From: Amycolatopsis orientalis DSM 43388
GTDB taxonomy: Bacteria > Actinomycetota > Actinomycetes > Mycobacteriales > Pseudonocardiaceae
Assembly (NCBI RefSeq): GCF_000411975.1
Contig: NZ_ASXG01000130.1
Location: 62,001-126,000 of the forward strand
Length of the DNA stretch: 64,000 bases
Direction: 5' to 3'
Numbering within the stretch: the stretch's first letter is position 1; the number at the start of each line of letters is the position of its first letter. Of the stretch, positions 1-8,448 are shown piece after piece. Under the pieces are notes generated by a model. It was given only the letters and a program-made list of their open reading frames with translations. It ran no database searches and was not told where the DNA came from. The position numbers were made by a program, and so were the translations under genes.

Positions 1-241
1 CGAGCAGCTGCTCGGCGTCGGCGAGCTGCGGCACCCACTTCGGGTGCACGAAGCTGGTCGCCTCGAGGGTGGTCAGCCCGGCGCCGGCGAGCCGGTCCAG
101 GAACTCGAGCTTGACCTCGACCGGCACGACCGAGCTTTCGTTCTGCAGCCCGTCGCGCGCCCCGACCTCCCAGATCTCGACCCGCGGCGGCAATCCGGCC
201 GCGGGGACCCGTTCCGGCAGGCCGACCTCTCGAGCACCCAC
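1..241 (-). CDS. Hydroxymethylglutaryl-CoA lyase (5' part, runs off left edge)
   Basis: Cleaves HMG-CoA to acetyl-CoA and acetoacetate, the last step of leucine degradation. Only about 80 N-terminal residues are in the window. They contain the family signature GARDGLQNE followed by a segment reading LEATSFVHPKWVPQLAD, which is the start of the DRE-TIM type lyase barrel. The start is a GTG at 241, preceded by an AAGGAG Shine-Dalgarno sequence that lies inside the end of the upstream gene; the two genes are separated by one base, so they are probably cotranscribed and translationally coupled. The catalytic histidine and cysteine would lie outside the window. A related pyruvate-carboxyltransferase-like lyase is the only alternative. 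Confidence 0.85.
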   Translation of the reverse strand, partial: MGAREVGLPERVPAAGLPPRVEIWEVGARDGLQNESSVVPVEVKLEFLDRLAGAGLTTLEATSFVHPKWVPQLADAEQLL

Positions 242-242
242 G

Positions 243-818
243 TCAGCGTCTCCTTCCGCGCGGTTCCCGGCCGCGCGGGGGCAGAGGTTCGGTGTCCTGC
301 GGTCCGGGCGCGCCGTGGTAGTCGTCGTAGGGATTGTCGTTGACTTCGCGGTAAATGACCGTGTGCACGTGCTCGACGTGGGGAATGTCATCGAAGCGCA
401 GCGGCTCGTCCGAGGCCGACTCGATGATGAGCGTGCCGCAGCCGAAGATCCGGTCGAGCAGGCCGTGCTCGAACTGCACGCTGTTGATCCGCGAGAGCGG
501 GATGTCGATGCCGGTGCGCTTGAGCACGCCCTCGCGCGCGATCAGCCGGTCGGTGGTCACGATGAAATGCGTCGTGCGCCAGCGGACCAGCGGCGTGAGG
601 AACAGCCACACCACGAAGATCAGCGCCACCACGGCGACCGCGATCATCGTGATGTCGTTCCACGGCCCGGCGAAGTCCTTGGCGACCACGAGCAGCCACA
701 CCGCCGCCCCGACGGTGATCACGAACGCCAGGAACGGGAAGATCAGCATCTTGAAATGCGGGTGGCTGTGCACCACCACGCGTTCGTTCTGGCTGAGCAA
801 ATCGTCCGGATAGGCCAC
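243..818 (-). CDS. PH-domain (bPH2-type) membrane protein
   Basis: A 191-residue protein with two adjacent hydrophobic segments near the N terminus (around MLIFPFLAFVITVGAAVWLL and ITMIAVAVVALIFVVWLFL), followed by a bacterial PH-like domain containing TTDRLIAREGVLKRTGIDIP and LSRINSVQFEHGLLDRIFGC. Function is unknown; proteins of this family sit beside birA in mycobacteria as well. The GTG at 818 is chosen because a GGGGAG Shine-Dalgarno sequence lies just upstream and the mature sequence begins AYPDDLLSQNERVV as in relatives; a longer in-frame extension to 905 has no such support. It sits between birA (83 bp upstream) and the HMG-CoA lyase gene (1 bp downstream), all on the minus strand. 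Confidence 0.8.
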   Translation of the reverse strand: MAYPDDLLSQNERVVVHSHPHFKMLIFPFLAFVITVGAAVWLLVVAKDFAGPWNDITMIAVAVVALIFVVWLFLTPLVRWRTTHFIVTTDRLIAREGVLKRTGIDIPLSRINSVQFEHGLLDRIFGCGTLIIESASDEPLRFDDIPHVEHVHTVIYREVNDNPYDDYHGAPGPQDTEPLPPRGREPRGRRR

Positions 819-901
819 GGCGGGCGCTCCCCTGCGAATGTGTGCCGATGTGGTGGATCCACCGTACCGGCGCGGGCCTCGCGCGGGCGCGCCCGTTCCG
901 G

Positions 902-1711
902 TCAAGCAGGGCGGACGTGCACCACATCACCGGCGAAAACCGTCAGCCGCCGCCCGTCGGGCACGTCGACCTGCAACTGGCCGGACGCGTCGAGGTCCGC
1001 GGCGCGGCCGGTGAGCGTCGACCCGTCCGGCAACTGCACGTTCACGTCCTGTCCGAGCGTCGCGCACCGCGCGCGGTAGTCGCCGAGCAACCCGGCTTCG
1101 GTGAGGTCCCCGCCCGCGGTCCGCCAGCGGCGTTCGAGGTCGTCGAACCTCGTCAGCAGGCCGAGCGCGATCTCGGTGCGGTCGGTGCTCGTCGCGCCCT
1201 GCTCGGCGAGCGAGGTCGCGGGCAGGCCGCCCGGACCGGCCGGGACGTCGTCGCCGAGCGGAAGAACGTTCAGCCCGATGCCCAGCACCACGGCCACGTC
1301 GCCGCTGCCGACGGCCTCGGCGAGGATGCCCGCGCACTTGGCCCGGTCGGGGCCGGCGAGCACGTCGTTGGGCCATTTGAGGGCAACGTCGACCCCCAGG
1401 TCGGTGGCGAGTGCGTGCACCGCGAGCCCAGCGACCACGGACAGTGAGCCGAGCGCGGAGAACGGCACGCCCGCCGGGCGCAGCGCGATGCTCAGGTACA
1501 GCCCGGCCCCCTTCGGGGAACTCCACGAGCGAGCCCGGCGGCCCACTCCGGCGGTCTGGTGTTCGGCGAGCAAAACGGTCCGGTCCGCCGCTCCCGCGAG
1601 GAGGGCTTCCCGCAGGTCAGCGTTGGTGGAACCGGTCGTCTCCACGACGTCGAGGCGGGCGTAGCGGCCGCCGAGTCCGTCCCGCAGCCGCGCCGCGTCG
1701 AGTTCAGCCAT
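902..1711 (-). CDS. birA: Biotin--[acetyl-CoA-carboxylase] ligase BirA
   Basis: Activates biotin with ATP and attaches it to the lysine of the biotin-carboxyl-carrier domain, here presumably that of the AccA subunit encoded at 25.7-27.5 kb. The 269-residue protein shows the biotinyl-AMP loop (TAGVGRRARSWSSPKGAG), the ATP/biotin motif KWPNDVL and KCAGILAE. It lacks an N-terminal winged helix, so it is a monofunctional ligase and not a repressor. The ATG at 1711 has a TATTGT box six bases upstream (1718-1723), suggesting a leaderless transcript. It diverges from the cell-wall hydrolase gene starting at 1792. The association of birA with carboxylase genes is typical of actinobacteria. Confidence 0.95.
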   Translation of the reverse strand: MAELDAARLRDGLGGRYARLDVVETTGSTNADLREALLAGAADRTVLLAEHQTAGVGRRARSWSSPKGAGLYLSIALRPAGVPFSALGSLSVVAGLAVHALATDLGVDVALKWPNDVLAGPDRAKCAGILAEAVGSGDVAVVLGIGLNVLPLGDDVPAGPGGLPATSLAEQGATSTDRTEIALGLLTRFDDLERRWRTAGGDLTEAGLLGDYRARCATLGQDVNVQLPDGSTLTGRAADLDASGQLQVDVPDGRRLTVFAGDVVHVRPA

Positions 1712-1791
1712 GTGCTCACAATATGAGAGTCCCCCTAACGTGCAAGCCGTTCGCTCGTTACCTAGAGGTGCGCTCTTCTAGATTGGACGCC

Positions 1792-2898
1792 GTGCCGCCG
1801 GAGAACCCCACCGCCGCCGCGCCGCCGAAGCCCACCTGGGCTCGCGGCGCGCTGTATCGCGGGCTCGTGGCGTTGCCGCTGGTCGCCGGCCTCGCCACCG
1901 CGGGTTGGCTGGTCGCCGGACGCGACCAGCCCGCTCCCGTTCCGGCGCCGGCCGCGCTGACCGCGCCGACGCCCGCCCAGACCGTGAGCGGTCCGTCGGT
2001 GCTGCAGGCGAGCGCGCCGGTCCAAGCGCAGGAACCGGCGCAGGGCGCGGCAGGCGGAGGCGGCGGCCCGGCCCCGCTGCAGAAGTGGGCGGATTCGCTC
2101 GCCGGCCCGCTGGACATCCCGGCCCCCGCGCTGCTCGGGTACGCCAACGGCGAGCTGACCATGCGCAAGGAGCGCCCGGACTGCCACCTGTCGTGGGTCA
2201 CCCTGGCCGGCCTCGGCGTCGCCGGCAACAACCACGGCCGCGGCGACGGCGAGCCGATGGGGCTTTCGACGCAGCAGTGGAAGAAGTACGGCGCACAGAT
2301 CCCGGGCATCGCGAACCCGGCGCTGTCCGACCCGTCGGCCGCGTCCGTCGCCGCGGGTCGCGCGCTGTGCGCGAGCGGCGTCGACCTGTCCGCGGGCAAT
2401 GGCTGGTGGAAGGCCGTGGCCGGATACGAGAACGGCAGCGGCATGGAGCTGTTCCGGCAGCGAGTGCTCGGCTACGCCCAGCTGTACGCGACGCTTTCCC
2501 TGGACCCGGCGAAGGCGAACTCGCCGTCGGTGCACGCCACGCGATTCGCCCTCGGCCAACTCGGCCTGCCGTACGTGTGGGGCGGCAACGGCCCCGACGC
2601 GGGCGCGGCCGGATTCGACTGCTCGGGCCTCACCAAGGCGTCCTACGACAGTGCCGGGGTTTCGCTGCCGCGCACGGCGGACAGCCAGTTCCGCGCGGTG
2701 CCGCCGGTGCCGGGCGGGCAGGAACCGCAGCTGGGCGACCTCGTTTTCTACGGCAGCCCGGCGTACATCCACCACGTGGGGCTGTACCTGGGGAACGGGC
2801 TGATGATCAACGCGCCGACCGAGGGACAGGCGATCCAGATCCACACCTTCCACCGGCCTGGCGACGACTACGCCGGGGCGGGCCGTCCGGCGAACTGA
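1792..2898 (+). CDS. Secreted/membrane-anchored peptidoglycan hydrolase with NlpC/P60 domain
   Basis: A 368-residue two-part cell-wall enzyme. An N-terminal membrane segment (about residues 24-42, GLVALPLVAGLATAGWLVAG) is followed by an Ala/Pro/Gln linker, then a lytic-transglycosylase-like domain (SWVTLAGLGVAGNNHG, EPMGLSTQQWKKYG). At the C terminus is an NlpC/P60 endopeptidase domain with the catalytic cysteine in GFDCSGLT and histidine in YIHHVGLYLG. It probably cuts glycan strands and D-Glu-type peptide bonds outside the membrane. The GTG at 1792 has a TAGATT box exactly seven bases upstream (1779-1784), so a leaderless start is preferred over the ATG at 1723. Confidence 0.88.
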   Translation: MPPENPTAAAPPKPTWARGALYRGLVALPLVAGLATAGWLVAGRDQPAPVPAPAALTAPTPAQTVSGPSVLQASAPVQAQEPAQGAAGGGGGPAPLQKWADSLAGPLDIPAPALLGYANGELTMRKERPDCHLSWVTLAGLGVAGNNHGRGDGEPMGLSTQQWKKYGAQIPGIANPALSDPSAASVAAGRALCASGVDLSAGNGWWKAVAGYENGSGMELFRQRVLGYAQLYATLSLDPAKANSPSVHATRFALGQLGLPYVWGGNGPDAGAAGFDCSGLTKASYDSAGVSLPRTADSQFRAVPPVPGGQEPQLGDLVFYGSPAYIHHVGLYLGNGLMINAPTEGQAIQIHTFHRPGDDYAGAGRPAN

Positions 2899-3005
2899 CC
2901 GAACCGGATTCGCCGGAAAGCCGTCGCCAAAATTTCCGTTTCCGCACGCCATGCCCGTCTGTCGCTTATGCTCCGAAGCATTCTTCCTGACGGGAAAGGC
3001 ACGCC

Positions 3006-3548
3006 ATGTCCGCTCGCATCGTCTCCGTTCTCGCCGTGGGCGCTGCCCTCCTGATCAGCAGTTGCTCCGGCGAAAGCGGCGGCACCGCTGCTCCAGCCGC
3101 CACGTCCTCGGCCGTGCCCACGTCGTCCTCGCCCACGTCGTCCTCGGCCGCGCCGCCCGCTCCGTCGACCTCCGCAGTGCCGTCGTCGTCAGCCGCGGCG
3201 GAGGCGACCGGCGGCGACGCGGTCGAGCGGTACGAAGCCTTCATGCACGCCGCGGGCCGGGAAGACCTCGCGACGGTGTGCGAAATCGCCGGTCCGGCCG
3301 CCAAGAAGGCGGAGGACGAGGGCATGGGACCGTGCGAGAAGACGATGCCGATGGCGTTCCAGCTGATCTCCCCCGCGCAGAAGAAGGCTCTGCAAACCGC
3401 CACGGTCGACCGTTCCAAGATCAAGGAAGGAGCCAAGCGGGTCGAGATCCCGGCGCGTGCGGTGAAGGCTTCGGTCAAGTTCACCGACAGCGACCTCGGC
3501 GACGCGGTTATGGAGAAGCGCGGCGGCAAATGGTACGTAGTCGACTGA
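3006..3548 (+). CDS. Putative lipoprotein with C-terminal NTF2/SnoaL-like domain
   Basis: A 180-residue lipoprotein candidate. The signal peptide ends in a lipobox (LLISSC, lipidated Cys about residue 20), followed by a Ser/Thr/Ala/Pro-rich linker and a folded region from about residue 65 (GDAVERYEAFMHAAGREDLATVC). That region resembles the DUF4878/SnoaL-like lipoprotein fold in helix pattern, and its end reads VMEKRGGKWYVVD, typical of such cone-shaped domains. Function is unknown. Its 3' end overlaps the 3' end of the convergent SARP gene by 41 bp. Confidence 0.75.
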   Translation: MSARIVSVLAVGAALLISSCSGESGGTAAPAATSSAVPTSSSPTSSSAAPPAPSTSAVPSSSAAAEATGGDAVERYEAFMHAAGREDLATVCEIAGPAAKKAEDEGMGPCEKTMPMAFQLISPAQKKALQTATVDRSKIKEGAKRVEIPARAVKASVKFTDSDLGDAVMEKRGGKWYVVD

Positions 3549-6435
3549 CCCAATGCGCGGCACCGGCTCGGCGGGCTACTTCGGCGGCTTTGCGATAGTG
3601 CGCGTCGGCCGGCAATCCCAGCCGGACCGCCAATTCGCCCAGGTAATAGGCGACGGGGCCGAGGGTCACCATTCCGGAACCGGCACCGGCCAGCTCGTTC
3701 TCCGCGGGGGCCAGGCGCGCATACAACTCGCGCGCGTCTCCGGTTTCGGCGATGAGGCACGCGCGCAGTTCCAGGAACAGGTCCGGGCGGTCCGGCGGGA
3801 GCGTCAAGTCCACTGTGGACTCAAGGCCGTGCTGCGCGTAAAGGCAATGCCGGGCGAGCGGCAGCAGGCCCCGGTCCACTCCGGACATCCCGCTGCCGGG
3901 CAACCGGGCCGCGGCGCCGCGGTAGGCGGCTTCCGCGGCGCCGACCGGGCCGGTGACGGCCAGGCGGAGCGCGCGGTACCAGTCGGTGAACACGCTGACG
4001 AGCGGAAGGTCATACTGCTCCCCCAGCCGATCCGCCGCGGTCGCGTGCGTGTCGGCGGCGGTGAAGTCGGCGAGCGCTGACTGGGCTTGCATCAGCACCA
4101 GGTGGCCGAGCACCTCGAACGTCACCAACCGGTGCCGGGCAGCCAGTTCGACCAGTTCCTCGCCGATCCGCGCGCGTTCCGGAGCCAGACCGGCGCGAGT
4201 GAAGGTCTGCGTCCACCGGGCGTTCAATGCCAATGCGAGCAGGGCCGGATCTCCGGCGGCACGCGCCAGTTTCTCCGCTTCGACAGCCGCGTCGTGAGCG
4301 CGTTGCCCGCCTTCGTTGCGCAGTTCCAGCGCGATGGTCGCCAGCAGCCGGGCGCGGACGAGCGGATCGGTTGTGGGCGCGCGTTCGGCGGCGTCGGCGA
4401 TGCGGCGGGCTAGCGCCGGGTCGTCGTTTTCGGTCCAGATTCCCGGCACGTCGAACGCGGTCAATACCCTGATGGTCAACGCGGAATCATCGCCGGCGAG
4501 GTCCAACGCCTCGGCACGGTAGCGGCGCGCGGCGGCCAAGGATCCGGTGAACGCGGACGTCCGGGCTAGGCCCATCAGCAATTCCACGGTACGCGGGCCT
4601 TGCGCCAGCGCGGCTTTCCAGAGCCGAAGTGCTTCGTGCGGCGCGAAATCTCGCTCAGCGCGTTCTGCCGCCGCTTGCGCATAGGCAGTACCGCGGTCGT
4701 CGCCGGCGAGCAGGAAATGGTGGGCCAGCAACGAAATCTCGGACGGCCGGCGGCTCGCCAACGCCTCGCCCACCTCACGGTGGAGCTGCGCACGCCGAGC
4801 CAGCGAAAGGTCGTCGTACACCGCGTCGCGGACGAGCGCGTGCGCGAACCGGAACGCCCGGGGTCCGCTTTCGACCAGAAACCCTGCCCGCACCGCGGTT
4901 TCCAGTTCGTCCAGGACGTCACCGAGCAGACCGAGATCGACGTCCGCGCCGATCACCGCGGCCTTCCCGAGCACCGCGCGCACGTGGTCGGGCAACGCGG
5001 CGATCCGGTTCCGGACGACGTCGCGCACCCCGTCCGGCAGGTCGCCTTCGGCATCCAGCGCGCGGGCGAGTTCCTTGACGAAGAACGGATTCCCGCCGGA
5101 CCGCCGGTGAATCACCGCGGCGGACTCGGGACCGACCAGCTCGGCCACCGCCTCGACCGAAAGCCCGCCCAGATACAGCCGAACCGGGTCGGCGCGCGCG
5201 AGCCTGCCCAACGCCGCGGTCAGTTCGGCGGAGACTTCGGTCGTCCGGTACGTCGCGACCAGCAGCACCGGAGCCGCGGTCATCGATGTCAGCAGCGCCA
5301 GAGTTTCCTCGCCCGCCCACTGCAAATCGTCAAGCACGAGCAGCAGCGGACCCCGGCTGGCGACCTCCGCGATCCGCGCGGTCATCGCCTGGTGCCATTC
5401 GAAGCGCGCCACCGCCGGGTCGCCACCCGTGGTCCGCGGCGGAACCGTTTCTCCCAGTGCGGCGAGAATCCGCGTCCACGGCCAGGCGGGCGGCACCCCG
5501 GCACCGTCCGGATTCACCCCCCACGCCGTGGTCCAGCCCAGCCGCGCGGCGAATTCCTCGACCAGCGCCGTCTTGCCCGCGCCCGCCTCGCCGGACACCA
5601 GCACGAGCCGGAATCGCTTGCGGTCAGCCACTTCCGCCGCGACCTCGGCGAGCCGCGCCAGCTCGGGTTCCCGCCCGGCCAACCGGCCCGGAACGGACGG
5701 GGCCAACCGCGGAGCCTGCGCGAGGATGTCCTGCTCCACCTGCCGCAACGCCGGGCCAGGATCGACGCCCAGCTCCGCCGCCAGCCCGGCCCGCGCCCGG
5801 CGCAACGCGGCGAGCGCGTCTCCCTGACGGCCGGCCCGGTACAACGCGAGCGCCAGCAACCGCCACGCTTCCTCGCGCAGCGGATGAGCGTCCACAAGGG
5901 ACTCCAGATCCGGCACGGCTTCGGCGGCGCGACCGAGATCCAGCAAGCCGGCCGCCCGCCGTTCCAGCGCGAGCAGCCGCAGTTCGTCGAGCCGGGCCCG
6001 TTCCGCGCGTGCCCACGGCTCGTCGGCGAACTCCGCGTACGGTTCGCCCCGCCACCAGCCGAGCGCCTCGTCGAGCTGCGCGACCGACGGCCTCCCCCGG
6101 AGCAACGCCTCGAAGCGCCACGCGTCGACCTGCTCCGGTTCGGCACGCAGCGCGTACCCCGGGCCAGCCGTGACCAGCAGCTTCGCGGGGGTTCGCGGCG
6201 GACGGTCCGGTTCGAGAGAACGCCGCAACGCGCCGATGAAGGTCTGCACCGCACCGACCGCCCCCGCCCGAGGCTCGGTCCACAACGCGTCGACCAGCGC
6301 GTCCGTCGAGACCACCTGCCCGCGGGCGACGAGCAGACGCGCGAGCACCGCACGATGCCGCGGCCCGGGCAACGCCACCGGCCCGCGCGCGTCGCAGGCC
6401 GCCAGCGGGCCCAGCACGGAGAACGAGATGGTCAT
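3508..6435 (-). CDS. SARP/AfsR-family transcriptional regulator with ATPase and TPR-like region
   Basis: A 975-residue regulator. An N-terminal winged helix (about 1-95, FSVLGPLAACDARGPVALPG) is followed by a bacterial transcriptional activation domain (about 103-240). Next comes a STAND/AAA-type NTPase with Walker A GEAGAGKT (282-289) and Walker B LLLVLDDLQWA, and a long alanine/arginine-rich helical C terminus resembling TPR repeats. Family members activate secondary-metabolite or stress genes after ATP-dependent oligomerisation. The ATG at 6435 (TISFSVLGPL) starts the winged helix; a TACAGT box lies nine bases upstream. It is divergent from the alpha/beta hydrolase at 6506, and the shared 70-bp spacer carries two 11-bp direct repeats that fit SARP sites. 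Confidence 0.9.
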   Translation of the reverse strand: MTISFSVLGPLAACDARGPVALPGPRHRAVLARLLVARGQVVSTDALVDALWTEPRAGAVGAVQTFIGALRRSLEPDRPPRTPAKLLVTAGPGYALRAEPEQVDAWRFEALLRGRPSVAQLDEALGWWRGEPYAEFADEPWARAERARLDELRLLALERRAAGLLDLGRAAEAVPDLESLVDAHPLREEAWRLLALALYRAGRQGDALAALRRARAGLAAELGVDPGPALRQVEQDILAQAPRLAPSVPGRLAGREPELARLAEVAAEVADRKRFRLVLVSGEAGAGKTALVEEFAARLGWTTAWGVNPDGAGVPPAWPWTRILAALGETVPPRTTGGDPAVARFEWHQAMTARIAEVASRGPLLLVLDDLQWAGEETLALLTSMTAAPVLLVATYRTTEVSAELTAALGRLARADPVRLYLGGLSVEAVAELVGPESAAVIHRRSGGNPFFVKELARALDAEGDLPDGVRDVVRNRIAALPDHVRAVLGKAAVIGADVDLGLLGDVLDELETAVRAGFLVESGPRAFRFAHALVRDAVYDDLSLARRAQLHREVGEALASRRPSEISLLAHHFLLAGDDRGTAYAQAAAERAERDFAPHEALRLWKAALAQGPRTVELLMGLARTSAFTGSLAAARRYRAEALDLAGDDSALTIRVLTAFDVPGIWTENDDPALARRIADAAERAPTTDPLVRARLLATIALELRNEGGQRAHDAAVEAEKLARAAGDPALLALALNARWTQTFTRAGLAPERARIGEELVELAARHRLVTFEVLGHLVLMQAQSALADFTAADTHATAADRLGEQYDLPLVSVFTDWYRALRLAVTGPVGAAEAAYRGAAARLPGSGMSGVDRGLLPLARHCLYAQHGLESTVDLTLPPDRPDLFLELRACLIAETGDARELYARLAPAENELAGAGSGMVTLGPVAYYLGELAVRLGLPADAHYRKAAEVARRAGAAHWVSRLRTICRRASP

Positions 6436-6462
6436 CAGTTCCGTACTGTAATCAGCTCGCTC

Positions 6463-6498
6463 GTTGCTGATCGGTTGCTGATCGGCCCGGCGCACGCT
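6463..6498 (+). promoter_or_regulatory. Putative SARP operator and promoter for the hydrolase
   Basis: Two exact tandem copies of GTTGCTGATCG occupy 6463-6473 and 6474-6484, an 11-bp period. Eight bases after the second copy lies a CACGCT box (6493-6498), seven bases from the ATG at 6506, so transcription may begin at or beside the start codon. SARP proteins are known to bind direct repeats with 11-bp periodicity whose downstream repeat is 8 bp from the -10 box; the geometry here matches. Binding by the adjacent SARP is inferred. Confidence 0.6.
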
Positions 6499-6505
6499 GG
6501 GTCGC

Positions 6506-7366
6506 ATGAACTTCGACTACCAGCGGGTCCCCGTCGCCGACGGCGTGTCCCTCAACGTGGCGGTCGCGGGCTCCGGCTCGCCCGTCGTCCTGCTGCACGG
6601 CTTCCCGCAAACCCACCTGATGTGGCGGCACGTCGCCGCCGACCTCGCCGCCGACCACACCGTCCTGTGCCCTGATCTGCGCGGTTACGGCGACAGCGAC
6701 AAGCCCGCCGACGACGGCGAGACCTACTCGAAGCGCACCATGGCCGCCGACGTCGTCGCCCTCGCCCGCGCCTTCGGACACGAGAAGTTCGCGCTCGCCG
6801 GGCACGACCGCGGCGCGCTCGTCGCCATCCGCGCCGGCCTCGACCACCCGGACCACGTGTCCCACCTGGCCATCCTCGACGTGCTGCCGACCCTGGACAT
6901 GTGGGACGTGCTGCACGGCGTCAGCGCGTCCGTCGCCTTCCACCTCTACCTGATGGCGCAGCCGCCCGGCCTGCCCGAGCAGCTGATCAGCGGCGCGCCG
7001 GACGCGTTCTTCAGCTACTTCCTCGACCAGTGGGGCGCCGACCCGGAAGCCATCCCGGCCGACATCCGCGCTCGCTACCTCGAAGCGAGCCGGAACGCGA
7101 TCCCGTCGATCGTCGCCGACTACCGCGCCTCCGCGGGCATCGACGTCGAGCACGACCGCGCCGACCGCGACGCGGGCAACCAGCTGAAGATGCCGACCAC
7201 CGTGGTGCAGCAGGACTGGGGCGTCGCGCTGGGCTACGACGCGGTGGCGCTGTGGCGCGCGTGGGCACCGGACCTTGTGCACGAAACCGTGCACAGTGGA
7301 CATTTCATGGCCGAGGCTTCCCCTGGCAGTGTTACGAAATCCCTGCGGGACCTGCTCGCCCGCTGA
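6506..7366 (+). CDS. Alpha/beta hydrolase of the haloacetate dehalogenase / epoxide hydrolase group
   Basis: A 286-residue alpha/beta hydrolase. It shows HGFPQTHLMWRHV (oxyanion hole region), DLRGYGDSDKP, the nucleophile elbow GHDRGA with an aspartate nucleophile, and the catalytic histidine in VHSGHFMAEASP. An Asp nucleophile places it with dehalogenases and epoxide hydrolases, not esterases. Compared with fluoroacetate dehalogenase as remembered, the second carboxylate-binding arginine (four residues after the nucleophile) is Leu and the halide-pocket Trp after the conserved His is Leu, so defluorination is doubtful. It is divergent from the SARP gene and probably its target. Confidence 0.85.
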   Translation: MNFDYQRVPVADGVSLNVAVAGSGSPVVLLHGFPQTHLMWRHVAADLAADHTVLCPDLRGYGDSDKPADDGETYSKRTMAADVVALARAFGHEKFALAGHDRGALVAIRAGLDHPDHVSHLAILDVLPTLDMWDVLHGVSASVAFHLYLMAQPPGLPEQLISGAPDAFFSYFLDQWGADPEAIPADIRARYLEASRNAIPSIVADYRASAGIDVEHDRADRDAGNQLKMPTTVVQQDWGVALGYDAVALWRAWAPDLVHETVHSGHFMAEASPGSVTKSLRDLLAR

Positions 7367-7500
7367 CCCGCCGAAAGTCGTGCCCCGGACGAGTGGTCGC
7401 CAGTTATTCACCCACCGGCCGCTCTCCGGGACACCTCCTCCGTGGCACGGTCTATGCCGCTCCCACCTGAGCGCATTTCCCGACCGATCTTGGAGGACCT

Positions 7501-8337
7501 GTGTTCCGCAAGCGGATCGTGGCCGCCGTCGCGACGGCGATTCTCGGTGCGGCGGCCGCCGCCCAGCCCGCCTCAGCAGCGGCGTCCGTACCGACCTTCG
7601 ACCACATCGTGCTCGTCATGTTCGAAAACGAGTCGGCGACGTCGATCGACTCGACCACCGCGCCCTACTTCACCTCGCTCGCCGCGCAGGGCGCGAACTT
7701 CACCGACTCCCACGCGCTCACCCACCCGAGCCAGCCGAACTACGTCGCACTGTTCTCCGGCGGCACCCAAGGCGTCACCGACGACACCTGCCCGCAGAAT
7801 CTCGGCGCCGTGGCCAATCTCGGCTCCCAGCTCATCGGCGCCGGGAAGACCTTCACCGGCTACTCGGAGTCCATGCCGTCGGACGGGTACACCGGCTGCT
7901 CGTCCGGCGAGTACCGGCGCAAGCACAACAGCTGGGTCGACTTCTCGGACGTGCCCGCGTCGAGCAACCTGCGTTACTCCCGGTTCCCGACGGACTACTC
8001 GCAGCTGCCCAGCGTCGCGTTCGTGACGCCGAACATGTGCAACGACATGCACGACTGCCCGGTCGCCACCGGCGACACCTGGCTGAAGAACAACCTCGAC
8101 GGCTACGCACAGTGGGCCAAGACGCACAACAGCCTGCTGATCGTGACGTTCGACGAGGACGAAGGCACCTCGACGAACCAGATCTACACGTCGTTCACCG
8201 GCGCGCACGTGAAGCAAGGCGACTACTCCGAAACGATCAACCACTACACCGTGCTGCGCACCATCGAGGCCGCCAACGGTCTCCCCGGCCTCGGCAACGC
8301 GGCGAGCAAGACGCCGATCACCGACGCCTGGCAGTGA
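7501..8337 (+). CDS. Secreted phosphoesterase (acid phosphatase / phospholipase C-like family)
   Basis: A 278-residue secreted enzyme with a Tat/Sec-like signal peptide (FRKRIVAAVATAILGAAA, cleavage near ASA-A about residue 25). The mature part has the phosphoesterase (PF04185-type) hallmarks: FDHIVLVMFENES at the N terminus, THPSQPNYVALFSG with the probable nucleophile, and LLIVTFDEDEG for metal binding near the C terminus. It likely hydrolyses phosphomonoesters or phospholipid head groups outside the cell. The GTG at 7501 is supported by GGAGG six bases upstream. A perfect 12-bp hairpin follows the stop codon. Confidence 0.85.
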   Translation: MFRKRIVAAVATAILGAAAAAQPASAAASVPTFDHIVLVMFENESATSIDSTTAPYFTSLAAQGANFTDSHALTHPSQPNYVALFSGGTQGVTDDTCPQNLGAVANLGSQLIGAGKTFTGYSESMPSDGYTGCSSGEYRRKHNSWVDFSDVPASSNLRYSRFPTDYSQLPSVAFVTPNMCNDMHDCPVATGDTWLKNNLDGYAQWAKTHNSLLIVTFDEDEGTSTNQIYTSFTGAHVKQGDYSETINHYTVLRTIEAANGLPGLGNAASKTPITDAWQ

Positions 8338-8343
8338 CGCGCG

Positions 8344-8377
8344 CCGGTCGCGGCCGCCTCGCCGGGGCCGCGACCGG
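8344..8377 (+). terminator. Hairpin after the phosphoesterase gene
   Basis: A perfect 12-bp inverted repeat (CCGGTCGCGGCC at 8344-8355, complement at 8366-8377) with a 10-base loop lies a few bases after the stop at 8337. There is no U-tract, as is usual for actinobacterial terminators. Confidence 0.6.
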
Positions 8378-8448
8378 GGTGCGCCCAGCTGTGCCGAACT
8401 GGAATGTCAGACTTGTCCGACCAGCGGATCTGACAACCAGGGAGAGCG

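Noticed and set aside
1723-1791. Upstream ATG start for the NlpC/P60 gene
   Set aside because: The 23-residue extension lacks a Shine-Dalgarno and would place the TAGATT promoter inside the coding region; the GTG at 1792 has leaderless spacing.
4600-6675. Long open frame on the plus strand opposite the SARP gene
   Set aside because: Arg/Pro/His-rich composition typical of the antisense of a high-GC gene; no motifs, and the minus strand encodes a clear SARP protein.
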